Part shown: in pieces, positions 1-7,138 of the stretch
How the letters are laid out: every line of letters starts with the position of its first letter
Position numbering within the stretch: the stretch's first letter is position 1
NCBI GenBank assembly: GCA_035641235.1
Contig: DASQUP010000253.1
Coordinates: forward strand, 1 to 15,888
Origin: DASQUP01 sp035641235
GTDB lineage: Bacteria; Actinomycetota; CADDZG01; WHSQ01
Length of the DNA stretch: 15,888 bases
Direction: 5' to 3'
The notes under the pieces: generated by a model
The model's input: only the letters and a program-made list of their open reading frames with translations
Databases searched by the model: none
What the model was told of the DNA's origin: nothing
Made by a program: the position numbers and the translations under genes

Positions 1-98
1 TAACCGGCCTCGGGTGGCGCTACGTCACGATCGACCTCGAGGGGTTCCGCTCGGGGTCGCTGAACGAGGTTCTGCCGCTGCCGGTCGTTCGCCGCTAA
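1..98 (+). CDS. larE: C-terminal end of probable LarE-type sacrificial sulfur transferase (partial)
   Basis: Only the last 31 codons lie in the window (reading frame starts at base 3, stop TAA at 96-98). The peptide contains RYVTIDLEGFRSGSLNEV, which I recognise as the conserved end of LarE, the PP-loop ATP pyrophosphatase that sacrifices a cysteine sulfur to build the nickel-pincer cofactor of lactate racemase. The catalytic PP-loop and the sulfur-donor cysteine are upstream of the window and cannot be checked. Its stop overlaps the stop of the convergent RAM-domain gene by four bases. The assignment rests on a short C-terminal motif recalled from the family; another PP-loop enzyme is possible. 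Confidence 0.6.
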   Translation, partial: TGLGWRYVTIDLEGFRSGSLNEVLPLPVVRR

Positions 99-331
99 AG
101 CTGGACGATCGGGCAGGTGAGGGTGCGGGTGATGCCTTCCACCGCCTGGATCTTCGCCACTACCAGGCGCCCCAGGCTGTCCATATCGGGCGCCGCGGCG
201 CGCGCGATGACGTCGTAAGGACCCGAAACGTCGTCTGCGGAGGTGATCCCCTCGACCTCCCGGATCTCGCGCGCCACTTGTTCGGCGCCGACGGCCGTCT
301 GGATGAGTATGTACGCCTCAATTGCGGCCAT
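95..331 (-). CDS. Stand-alone Lrp/AsnC ligand-binding (RAM) domain protein
   Basis: A 78-residue protein consisting of one RAM (regulation of amino acid metabolism) domain, the beta-alpha-beta-beta-alpha-beta ligand-binding half of Lrp/AsnC regulators. The start AAIEAYILIQT, the central GPYDVIARAAAPDMDSL and the end VEGITRTLTCPIV match the usual strand/helix/strand pattern. There is no room for the N-terminal helix-turn-helix, so it cannot bind DNA alone. RAM-only proteins oligomerise and bind amino acids or other small ligands, perhaps modulating full-length Lrp proteins. The start at 331 is fixed by AAAGGAGG five bases upstream; extending the frame to 388 gives a non-conserved tail. It is divergent from qcrC and convergent with the larE-like gene. 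Ligand unknown. Confidence 0.85.
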   Translation of the reverse strand: MAAIEAYILIQTAVGAEQVAREIREVEGITSADDVSGPYDVIARAAAPDMDSLGRLVVAKIQAVEGITRTLTCPIVQL

Positions 332-336
332 GAGCG

Positions 337-344
337 CCTCCTTT
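337..344 (-). promoter_or_regulatory. Strong Shine-Dalgarno site of the RAM-domain gene
   Basis: On the minus strand this reads AAAGGAGG, five bases before the ATG at 331. It is one of the strongest ribosome-binding sites in the window. It settles the start of the 78-residue RAM protein over the in-frame codon at 388. Confidence 0.75.
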
Positions 345-421
345 GAGAATTGGCTCCCCCCCAACGGCCCCCGGATTGTCCCACACAACCCGGATCGGCG
401 ACCCTCGGCGCCGGCCCGGCT

Positions 422-427
422 TAAGGT
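422..427 (+). promoter_or_regulatory. Candidate -10 box for the qcrCAB operon
   Basis: TAAGGT fits the actinobacterial TAnnnT -10 pattern and lies in the 149-base divergent gap between the RAM gene and qcrC. No good -35 is seen at 16-18 bases upstream. Transcription would start near 434, giving a leader of roughly 47 bases before the ATG at 481. An in-frame ATG at 436 would make a leaderless start possible. Inference only. Confidence 0.3.
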
Positions 428-480
428 TGCTGCCGATGGCGTCGGCAGGCGAACGTCTCACCGCAACCAGGAGACCGTCG

Positions 481-1203
481 ATGAAGCGGGCAGTCCTAGT
501 AGTGGCGGTCGTCCTGCTCGCCATAGCGGGGCCGGCGGTCGCTCAATCCCAGCCGGATGACCAGGGTCGTGACCTGTTTATCGCCCGTTGCTCTTCGTGT
601 CACGGAGCAGAGGGGAGCGGGACTCGTTTCGGACCTGATCTCCGGGACGCGGGCGCCGCATCCGCCGACTTTCAGCTTCGCACCGGCCGGATGCCGCTCT
701 CCGAACCCGGTGCCCAGGCGACAAGAAAGCCCAGGGTGCTGTCCGACGAACAGATTCACGCCCTGGTGACCTACGTCGCCTCTTTGGGCGATGGGCCGGA
801 TATCCCAAGTGTGGACGTGACTGTTGCGGATCTCTCTCGAGGATCACAGCTCTTCGCCAACAACTGTGCGGCGTGTCACGGAGCGACCGCGAACGGCGGG
901 GCTGTTGGAGCCAATGCATTCGCACCCACACTGCACCGCGCGGAGGCCCTCGAAGTGGCCGAGGCCATGATCGTGGGGCCGGGGCAGATGCCCGTGTTCT
1001 CGTTCGACGATCAACAGCGCAACGACATCGTTGCGTACGTCACGTACCTGCAAGAGAAACGCGCGCCCGGAGGCCTCGACATCGGTGGTGTTGGTCCGGT
1101 GCCCGAGGGTTACGTGGCGTGGGCGCTCGCGATGGTGATCCTCATCGTGATCGTGCTGTTCATAGGCAAGCAGAAGAGCCTCGGCAGCGATGAAAAACGT
1201 TAG
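481..1203 (+). CDS. qcrC: Diheme cytochrome c subunit of the menaquinol-cytochrome c reductase (QcrC type)
   Basis: A 240-residue protein that carries electrons from the Rieske centre to cytochrome oxidase on the outer face of the membrane. An N-terminal signal segment (about residues 3-21, ending AGPAVAQ) is followed by two class I cytochrome c domains. Heme-binding CSSCH lies at 37-41 and CAACH at 129-133, with Met71 (RMPL) and Met170 (QMPV) as likely sixth ligands. A membrane helix at about 212-229 with a basic tail anchors the C-terminus. Two c domains plus this anchor are the actinobacterial QcrC plan, which replaces a soluble cytochrome c. The start is chosen because AGGAG lies seven bases upstream; an in-frame ATG at 436 is the alternative. 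The last 14 bases overlap the Rieske gene. Confidence 0.9.
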   Translation: MKRAVLVVAVVLLAIAGPAVAQSQPDDQGRDLFIARCSSCHGAEGSGTRFGPDLRDAGAASADFQLRTGRMPLSEPGAQATRKPRVLSDEQIHALVTYVASLGDGPDIPSVDVTVADLSRGSQLFANNCAACHGATANGGAVGANAFAPTLHRAEALEVAEAMIVGPGQMPVFSFDDQQRNDIVAYVTYLQEKRAPGGLDIGGVGPVPEGYVAWALAMVILIVIVLFIGKQKSLGSDEKR

Positions 1204-2026
1204 CCGCTCTATCTCGATTGCCCTCGTCGTATCGATGCTCGCGTCGATTGGTCTCGTCGGCGTCTACATAGCCGGCGGCGATCGCACTGCGGAGGGGATT
1301 CTTCTCGGACTTGCCCTCGGCGGTCTCGGGGCTGGCATCGTGCTATGGACACGTTTGATCGACACCGGCCCCGAGACCGAGGAGCGTGAGCCGCTCGAGT
1401 CGCTCCCGGAAGAGCGGCTCGATCCGGTCGACCTTCGCCCCGAGGGATTGACGCGCCGGTCCCTGCTGGTTCGCCTGGTGATCGGCGCCGGTGGAGCACT
1501 CGCCGCGGCCCTCGCGATACCGACGCTGTCGCTCGGCCCGAGGCCCGGAGCCAGCCTGTTCCGCACCCAATGGCGCGCCGGCATCCGGGTGGTCGACGAG
1601 GACGGTGCGCCCATCCGGCCGAGCGATCTCCCACTTGAGGGCGTCCGCACCGTGTTTCCCGAGGACGCTGTTGGTTCCGCCGATTCCCAGACCCAGCTGA
1701 TTCGTGTGGAGGAGGGCCTTCTCGACCTTGATTCGGACCGGCGCGAATGGGCCGTCGAGGGGGTCGTCGGCTACTCGAAGATCTGCACACACGCGGGATG
1801 TCCGGTCGGCCTCTACCGGGCCGAGGCCCACGAGTTGCTATGCCCGTGCCATCAATCCACGTTCGACATCCTGCGCGGCGCCGTGCCGGTTTTCGGTCCG
1901 GCCGCTCGCCCGCTTCCGCAGCTCCCGCTCGGCATCGACGAGGAGGGTTACCTGATCGCGCGTGGCGATTTCCCGGAGCCGGTGGGCCCGAGCTTTTGGA
2001 ACGTGCACTCGAGGGATGTCTCCTGA
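1190..2026 (+). CDS. qcrA: Rieske iron-sulfur subunit of the cytochrome bc1 complex
   Basis: A 278-residue protein that takes electrons from menaquinol and delivers them to cytochrome c. The cluster-binding motifs are complete: CTHAGC at 199-204 and CPCH at 218-221. Cys199, His201, Cys218 and His221 are the 2Fe-2S ligands, and Cys204 and Cys220 form the usual disulfide. Three hydrophobic segments precede the domain (about 8-28, 36-55 and 92-114). A twin-arginine pair (TRRSLL, Arg89-Arg90) sits just before the third. This is the actinobacterial Rieske plan, in which the first two helices use Sec and the third uses Tat. The ATG lies inside the end of qcrC (14-base overlap), and the stop overlaps the ATG of qcrB by one base, so the three genes form one operon. 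Confidence 0.93.
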   Translation: MKNVSRSISIALVVSMLASIGLVGVYIAGGDRTAEGILLGLALGGLGAGIVLWTRLIDTGPETEEREPLESLPEERLDPVDLRPEGLTRRSLLVRLVIGAGGALAAALAIPTLSLGPRPGASLFRTQWRAGIRVVDEDGAPIRPSDLPLEGVRTVFPEDAVGSADSQTQLIRVEEGLLDLDSDRREWAVEGVVGYSKICTHAGCPVGLYRAEAHELLCPCHQSTFDILRGAVPVFGPAARPLPQLPLGIDEEGYLIARGDFPEPVGPSFWNVHSRDVS

Positions 2027-3375
2027 TGTTGGGGTGGCTCGACCGCAGGCTCGGAGCAGACAGTTGGGCGCGTAGCGCACTTCGCAAGGTGTTCCCAGAT
2101 CACTGGTCTTTCTTGCTCGGCGAGATCGCGCTCTTCTGTTTTGTCATCCTTCTGGCAACGGGAATCTTTCTCACGCTGTTCTACCGGCCGGACGCAGCGC
2201 CGGTCACATACGAGGGACCGTACGAGCCGCTGCGCGGTCAGGACGTGTCGGCGGCCTACGAGTCGGTTCTGAGGCTCAGTTTCGAGGTGCGCGCCGGGCT
2301 TGTAATGCGTCAGATCCACCACTGGTCCGCCCTTGTGTTCGTCGCGGCGATCGTCGTTCACATGGCGCGTGTGTTCTTCACCGGTGCATTCAGACGGCCC
2401 CGTGAGATCAACTGGCTGGTGGGAATGGGGCTGCTGCTTCTCGCCTTGGGCATGGGATTCACGGGTTACTCGTTGCCCGACGACTTGCTGTCGGGCACGG
2501 GACTGCGCATCGCCTATTCGGCAGTCGTGTCCATACCGTTTCTCGGCCCGTACGTTGCGGCACTCGCGTTCGGCGGAGAGTTCCCTACTGAGGGGATCAT
2601 CTCCCGCTTGTTCGTCCTCCACGTGATGTTGTTCCCGGGCATCATCATCGCCCTCATTGCGGCGCATCTTGGCATCCTGTGGCGCCAAAAGCACACACAG
2701 TTCCCCGGGCCCGGACGCACGGAGCAGAACGTGATCGGCAAGGCGTTTTGGCCGACACAGCTATTCAAGTCCACGGGGTTGCTGTTGCTCACCGCTGCTG
2801 TGATCGCGGTCATCGGCGGCACGATCCAAATCAATCCCGTGTGGGAATACGGGCCCTTCGTCCCAACCACCGTTAGCGCGCCGGCCCAGCCCGACTGGTA
2901 CATGGGCTGGCTCGAGGGTGCGATCCGGCTCTTCCCCGCCTTCGAGCCGACCATTTTCGGAATCACGATTCCGTCGACGTTCATCCCCGGGATCGTCCTG
3001 CCCGGGTTCTTCATCACGGTGCTCGCGCTGTGGCCGTTCATCGAGCAGCGGATAACGGGAGATCGTGCCGAACACCACCTCCTCGACTATCCGCGCGATT
3101 TCCCCATACGCACCGGGATCGGGGTGGCAGGGATCGCCTTTGCGGTGATCCTCACGCTGGCGGGCGGCAACGACGTGCTCGCGCTCGCCTTCTCGATACC
3201 GATTGAGGCGATCACCTGGTTCTTCCGCATCGCGGTGTTGGTCGTCCCGCCGGTGCTTGGATGGCTCGGGTACCGGATCGCTCTCGAGCTCCAGGCAACA
3301 GACTTCCATCCGCTGCGCCGGAAAAAGGGTGTGGTGCTGCGGCGCAACGCCGAGGGTGGATACGACGAGGTCTGA
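2026..3375 (+). CDS. qcrB: Cytochrome b subunit of the menaquinol-cytochrome c reductase
   Basis: A 449-residue polytopic membrane protein holding both b hemes and the quinol sites. The heme ligands are visible: His98 and His112 (14 apart) in the second helix, His199 and His214 (15 apart) in the fourth. The 15-residue spacing is typical of the b6 branch rather than mitochondrial cytochrome b. The Qo-site motif is PDWY (289-292) followed by MGWLEGAIRLFP, the form usual in actinobacteria. The start ATG at 2026 overlaps the qcrA stop (TGATG), with GAGGGA about nine bases upstream. The frame is open back to 1747, but that part is a shadow of qcrA. The protein is shorter than the roughly 540-residue QcrB of mycobacteria, mainly because it lacks a long C-terminal extension. 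Confidence 0.93.
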   Translation: MLGWLDRRLGADSWARSALRKVFPDHWSFLLGEIALFCFVILLATGIFLTLFYRPDAAPVTYEGPYEPLRGQDVSAAYESVLRLSFEVRAGLVMRQIHHWSALVFVAAIVVHMARVFFTGAFRRPREINWLVGMGLLLLALGMGFTGYSLPDDLLSGTGLRIAYSAVVSIPFLGPYVAALAFGGEFPTEGIISRLFVLHVMLFPGIIIALIAAHLGILWRQKHTQFPGPGRTEQNVIGKAFWPTQLFKSTGLLLLTAAVIAVIGGTIQINPVWEYGPFVPTTVSAPAQPDWYMGWLEGAIRLFPAFEPTIFGITIPSTFIPGIVLPGFFITVLALWPFIEQRITGDRAEHHLLDYPRDFPIRTGIGVAGIAFAVILTLAGGNDVLALAFSIPIEAITWFFRIAVLVVPPVLGWLGYRIALELQATDFHPLRRKKGVVLRRNAEGGYDEV

Positions 3376-3380
3376 GAACC

Positions 3381-3419
3381 TGTGTACACCAGACGACACA
3401 ATTTGTAGCTCTGTGTACA
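3381..3419. promoter_or_regulatory. Two TGTGTACA boxes 31 bases apart (possible operator pair)
   Basis: TGTGTACA occurs at 3381-3388 and 3412-3419; each contains the palindrome GTAC, and the first extends to the 8-base palindrome GTGTACAC. Centre-to-centre spacing is 31 bases, close to three DNA turns. The second copy directly precedes TAGGTT (3420-3425), a TAnnnT-type -10 candidate for the propeller gene at 3443. The arrangement resembles a repressor operator pair in the 67-base qcrB-propeller gap. No regulator is identified. Confidence 0.4.
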
Positions 3420-3442
3420 TAGGTTGGGATTGAATCTGATCC

Positions 3443-4465
3443 ATGCGTGGGGCGTGGGTCCGTGTGGTCGCCGGAGTTGGGGTCGCCGCGCTGGTGCTCG
3501 GCCTGTGCGTCGACTCCGTCCGGCGGTGGAGCGACGAGGATGAGCCGTCGAAGGCCCTCGCATCGCCTCAGCCGACGCCGACGCCCACCGATCTCCATGG
3601 AACGGTCGTCCGCCTGGACGCCGCTACGGGCGAGAGGTTGTCCGTCATCCCTGTTGGGCAGGAGCCGTCACTTCTCACGGTTGCATCCGGGCATCCGTGG
3701 ACGATGAATTTCGGAGACGGCTCGTTGTCGCGGATCGACCCGGAGACCGATACTGCCGTTACGATCGACGTCGGGGAGGTTGCCGGCATGGCATCCGACG
3801 GCGCCGACATCTGGGTAGCGGTCGACGGCCGGAGGATCATGAAACTGGACGGATCGACCGGCGAGAGGGAACTTAGCTTTGAGGTTGCGCCCCGAAAGAT
3901 CTTCGAACTCGGCGACGCGGGATTCCTGACGACTGATGGAAGCGACATCTGGCTGACGGTCCCGAGGCTGGGACGGCGGCTGGCGGATCAATCGCTGTGG
4001 CGGATCGACGCTTCTACGGGGAAGCTGCTGGACAGGGTCGGCATCGGCAGTGATCCTCCTCCGCCGCTCGTCGACGGCCGCAATATCTGGATCGCCACGT
4101 TCAGCCGAGGGCTCTCCCGGATCGACTGGACTTCGGAGCGAGAGGAGTTGGTGACGGTCGGGCCTCGGCCATGGGGTCTGGCGAAGGGATCCGGTTCCAT
4201 CTGGGTCGGCGACGAAGAGGGAGGTGTCTGGCGGGTCGAGGCGGCGACGGCGAGGGTTAGAGACCTCCTCCCCACGGGCGCCGGCGTTCGCGGACTCGCC
4301 GTTGGCGGAGGGCGGGTGTGGGCGGCGACGGAAAGTGGCGTGGTCGCGTTTGATCCCGCAACAAACGGGATCGTTCATGACATCGAGCTGATGGATCCGC
4401 TGCCAGACCTCGGTCCCTTCGGCATAGCTCACGCGAGCGGCGACGTCTGGGTTTCGGTCAATTGA
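3443..4465 (+). CDS. Membrane-anchored seven-bladed beta-propeller protein (YVTN/PQQ-like), function unknown
   Basis: A 340-residue protein with a single N-terminal hydrophobic helix (about 5-22), a Pro/Thr linker (SPQPTPTPTD, 41-50) and then beta-propeller repeats outside the membrane. A tryptophan in a W-[VTIA] strand recurs at 86, 124, 170, 216, 254, 293 and 336, a period of 38-46 residues. Each is followed by a strand of the type SRIDPETD or VVAFDPATNG. The last repeat is only half a blade (DVWVSVN), and the missing half is at the N-terminus (GTVVRLDAATGERL), so a Velcro-closed seven-blade propeller is likely. The Cys22 context (LGLC) is a poor lipobox, so a signal anchor is more likely than a lipoprotein. 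No catalytic residues were recognised. It may be a binding or scaffolding protein. No Shine-Dalgarno is evident. Confidence 0.75.
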   Translation: MRGAWVRVVAGVGVAALVLGLCVDSVRRWSDEDEPSKALASPQPTPTPTDLHGTVVRLDAATGERLSVIPVGQEPSLLTVASGHPWTMNFGDGSLSRIDPETDTAVTIDVGEVAGMASDGADIWVAVDGRRIMKLDGSTGERELSFEVAPRKIFELGDAGFLTTDGSDIWLTVPRLGRRLADQSLWRIDASTGKLLDRVGIGSDPPPPLVDGRNIWIATFSRGLSRIDWTSEREELVTVGPRPWGLAKGSGSIWVGDEEGGVWRVEAATARVRDLLPTGAGVRGLAVGGGRVWAATESGVVAFDPATNGIVHDIELMDPLPDLGPFGIAHASGDVWVSVN

Positions 4466-4476
4466 AGCGCAGCCGT

Positions 4477-4482
4477 TAAGCT
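4477..4482 (+). promoter_or_regulatory. Candidate -10 box giving a leaderless hydrolase mRNA
   Basis: TAAGCT (TAnnnT type) ends nine bases before the ATG at 4492, and there is no Shine-Dalgarno sequence in between. A start of transcription at or within a few bases of the ATG would make a leaderless transcript, which is common in actinobacteria. No convincing -35 is seen. Inference. Confidence 0.35.
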
Positions 4483-4491
4483 GCCCGGAAC

Positions 4492-5064
4492 ATGGCCGAG
4501 ATGCTTCTGTTTCATCACGCGCTTGGGCTGACCCCCGGGTGTCTGTCATTTGCCGACGAGCTCCGCACCGCCGGACACGTGGTTCACACGCCGGACCTTT
4601 ATGAGGGCAAGACGTTCACCACGATCGTCGACGGAGTTGCTCACGCCAAAGAGGTCGGCTTCGATTCGATCTTCGAACGTGGCCGGCGCGCCGCCGAGGA
4701 CTTGCCGGACGGGATCGTCTATGGGGGGTTCTCACTCGGAGCGATGCCGGCGCAGATGCTGGCGCAGACTCGACCCGGCGCCAAGGGGGCGCTGCTCTTC
4801 TATTCGTTCGTCCCACCGGAGGAGTTCGGTGGCCCCTGGCCCCAAGCCGTCCCGGCTCAGATCCACATAATGGAGGCCGACGAGTGGGCGGAAGAAGACA
4901 TCCCCGTGGCCCGCGGGTTCGCCGACACCGTCGCGAGCGCTGAACTATTCCTGTATCCCGGCGACCGGCATCTGTTCGCCGACGACAGCGGTCCCGATTA
5001 CGACGAGGACGCAACCACGCTGTTGAAGCAACGAGTGCTCGGCTTCCTTGAAGAGATCGGCTAA
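4492..5064 (+). CDS. Dienelactone hydrolase-family alpha/beta hydrolase
   Basis: A 190-residue single-domain alpha/beta hydrolase without a signal peptide, so cytoplasmic. The nucleophile elbow is GGFSLGA, with Ser81 where classical dienelactone hydrolases have Cys. Asp130 (MEADEWA) and His160 (GDRHLF) are the expected other triad members. The opening LLFHHALGLTPG and the HTPDLYEGKTF strand-loop are typical of DLH proteins, and the length is close to the family's. The substrate cannot be told; the family includes carboxylesterases and hydrolases of unknown role. It follows the propeller gene by 26 bases but may have its own promoter. Its TAA abuts the stop codon of the opposing ctaF with no base between them. 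Confidence 0.82.
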   Translation: MAEMLLFHHALGLTPGCLSFADELRTAGHVVHTPDLYEGKTFTTIVDGVAHAKEVGFDSIFERGRRAAEDLPDGIVYGGFSLGAMPAQMLAQTRPGAKGALLFYSFVPPEEFGGPWPQAVPAQIHIMEADEWAEEDIPVARGFADTVASAELFLYPGDRHLFADDSGPDYDEDATTLLKQRVLGFLEEIG

Positions 5065-5523
5065 TTACGTCGGGTTCAACTCTGTCAGCCAGCCCCACAG
5101 TGCCAGGAGCACGACGGCGCCGCCGGGCAGCCAGAACCACGCGCCGAACACGAGGCCGAGCGCGAGAAGGAGGCCCCCAACCGACGCCACGAGCGGCCAG
5201 ATGCTCGACGGCGGTATGGGCTCCTCTTCGATGTCGAGCGGGCCGTCATCGCGCTGCGGCTCGTTGAAACCCAGCGCGCGGTCGAGCGCGCCGATCAGTC
5301 CGCCTCGCGCCGCCGCCGACCCCGTCGGGTACGTGACGCTGCCCCTGGGGAGCCCGGACCAGGTTGTCGTCGACCTCGCGGCCAGAGCGAAGAAGACCGC
5401 GCCGAGTGCCAGCGTCCCCATGAGCACGGTGCCAACTTCCTCATACGTGACGAACCAGTAGATCGTGTCGGCGACTACCAGATAGAGCGCCACTCGAACG
5501 AAGAAGCGGAACTCCTCAGCCAT
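5065..5523 (-). CDS. ctaF: Cytochrome c oxidase subunit IV (CtaF-like)
   Basis: A 152-residue membrane protein with four predicted helices in two hairpins (about 7-26, 30-48, 108-128, 130-147), separated by an acidic linker (RDDGPLDIEEEPIPP). Small four-helix subunits of this kind follow ctaC/ctaD in actinobacteria and are part of the aa3 oxidase; their role is structural. The start ATG at 5523 overlaps the end of ctaD by eight bases (ATGGCTGA contains both signals), with GGAG about ten bases upstream. The frame is open to 5655, but that part is ctaD coding sequence. Identity rests on position, size and topology more than on a catalytic motif. Confidence 0.8.
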   Translation of the reverse strand: MAEEFRFFVRVALYLVVADTIYWFVTYEEVGTVLMGTLALGAVFFALAARSTTTWSGLPRGSVTYPTGSAAARGGLIGALDRALGFNEPQRDDGPLDIEEEPIPPSSIWPLVASVGGLLLALGLVFGAWFWLPGGAVVLLALWGWLTELNPT

Positions 5524-7138
5524 CGGGCGTAACTCCGTGACGGGCGTCGAACACCGGACGCTCCGATCGTATCGGGGGCAGCCGGTGGAAGTTGTGGTGC
5601 GGAGGCGGTGACGATGTCGCCCACTCGAGCGTGTTCCCCTGCCAGGGGTCGTCACCTGCCGGCTCGCCCTTTCGTATTGAACGCAGGAAATTGTAGACGA
5701 AGATCACCACGGAAACGGCGATGATCCCCGATCCCACCGTGGACAAAACGTTCAGGTCGGAGTACTGCTCGGCATAGTCGGCGATCCGGCGCTGCATTCC
5801 GTCGAGGCCCAGTTGGAACTGCGGGAAGAAAGTCATGTTGAATCCGATCAGCATGAGCCAGAAGTGCAGCTTCCCGAGACCTTCGCCCATCATCCTCCCG
5901 GTCATCTTCGGCAACCAGTAGTAGAGGCCGGCGAAGATCGCGAACGCAGTGCCTCCGAACATCGTGTAGTGGAAATGCGCCACGACGTAGTACGTGTCGT
6001 GGGCAGCGAAGTCGATCGGCGCCGATGCGAGAAATATCCCCGTCACGCCCCCAATCAGGAACATAAACAGGAATCCGATAACGAACAGCATGGGTGTCTT
6101 GAACGAGATCCTGCCGCCCCACATCGTCGCAATCCAGTTGAAGAACTTGATGCCCGTCGGTACGGCAATGAGCATCGATGTGGCGCCAAAGAACGGATTG
6201 CTCACTGCGTTGGTAGTGAACATGTGGTGGGCCCACACCGAGAAGCTGTATGACCCGATAAGGATCGTGGCTAGGACGAATCCCTTGTAGCCAAAGATCC
6301 GCTTGCGGCTGAACACCGGGACGATCTCGCTCACAATGCCGAAAAACGGCAGGATCACGATGTACACCTCGGGGTGGCCGAAGAACCAGAAGAGGTGCTG
6401 GTACAGAACGGGATCACCGCCCGCTACGGGATCGAAGAACGCACCTCCGAAGTTTCGGTCGATGAACAGCATGGCCAGGGCGGCGGTGAGCGCCGGGAAA
6501 CTGAACATGATCAGGGCCATCGTTACGATGATCGTCCAGTTGAATATCGACAGACGGAACATCCTCATGCCCGGCGCACGCATGCCGAAGATCGTGGCCA
6601 TTAGGTTCACGGCGCCCAAGATGGTCGCCGAGCCGCTCAGCAGCAGTCCCAGAATCCAGAGATCGGCTCCGGTTCCCGGCGAGTAGGTGGCATTCGACAG
6701 AGGGGTGTAGGCCGTCCACCCGAACGCCGCGGCGCCCGTCGCCGTGAGGAATCCGGAGAACGCGGTCAGCGCTCCGAGCAGCCCCAGCCAGTACGAGAAT
6801 GCGTTCAGGCGTGGGAAAGCAACATCCGGCGCGCCGATGTGCAGTGGGGTGAAGTAGTTGGCAATGCCGATCACTATCGGCGTCGCGAAGAAGAAGATCA
6901 TTCCCGTCCCGTGCATCGTGAAGAGCTCGTTGTAGGTCTGGTTGTCGACGATCTGCAGACCGGGTTGGGCGAGTTCCGCGCGCATGACGAGCGCCAGTAC
7001 GCCGGACACCACGAAGAAACCAAGGGCGGTGAAGATGTACAGGATCCCGACCCTCTTGTGGTCGGTTGTGGTTATCCATTCGACTATCCCGCCGGAGGGA
7101 CGCTGCGGCGCCGGTGTCGTCTGGTCAATCGTTGCCAC
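5516..7138 (-). CDS. ctaD: Cytochrome c oxidase subunit I (aa3 type)
   Basis: A 540-residue, roughly 12-helix protein that reduces O2 to water and pumps protons. All metal ligands are present: heme a His76 (TMHGTGM) and His390; heme a3 His388 (VAHFHYT); CuB His255 (GHPEVYI), His304 and His305 (WAHHMF). Tyr259 is the cross-linked tyrosine. Glu257 in GHPEVY marks an A1-type oxidase with a D-channel glutamate. The start is taken as GTG at 7138, because GAGGGAG lies six bases upstream and the GTG overlaps the ctaC TAG by one base. The longer frame to 7246 only repeats ctaC sequence. Length is normal. The operon order is ctaC-ctaD-ctaF; no subunit III gene follows. Confidence 0.96.
   Translation of the reverse strand: MATIDQTTPAPQRPSGGIVEWITTTDHKRVGILYIFTALGFFVVSGVLALVMRAELAQPGLQIVDNQTYNELFTMHGTGMIFFFATPIVIGIANYFTPLHIGAPDVAFPRLNAFSYWLGLLGALTAFSGFLTATGAAAFGWTAYTPLSNATYSPGTGADLWILGLLLSGSATILGAVNLMATIFGMRAPGMRMFRLSIFNWTIIVTMALIMFSFPALTAALAMLFIDRNFGGAFFDPVAGGDPVLYQHLFWFFGHPEVYIVILPFFGIVSEIVPVFSRKRIFGYKGFVLATILIGSYSFSVWAHHMFTTNAVSNPFFGATSMLIAVPTGIKFFNWIATMWGGRISFKTPMLFVIGFLFMFLIGGVTGIFLASAPIDFAAHDTYYVVAHFHYTMFGGTAFAIFAGLYYWLPKMTGRMMGEGLGKLHFWLMLIGFNMTFFPQFQLGLDGMQRRIADYAEQYSDLNVLSTVGSGIIAVSVVIFVYNFLRSIRKGEPAGDDPWQGNTLEWATSSPPPHHNFHRLPPIRSERPVFDARHGVTPDG

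Noticed and set aside
1209..2087. Minus-strand open frame of 292 codons opposite the Rieske gene
   Set aside because: The translation is dominated by Arg, Pro and Ser with no domain. The plus strand encodes a complete Rieske protein with all ligands.
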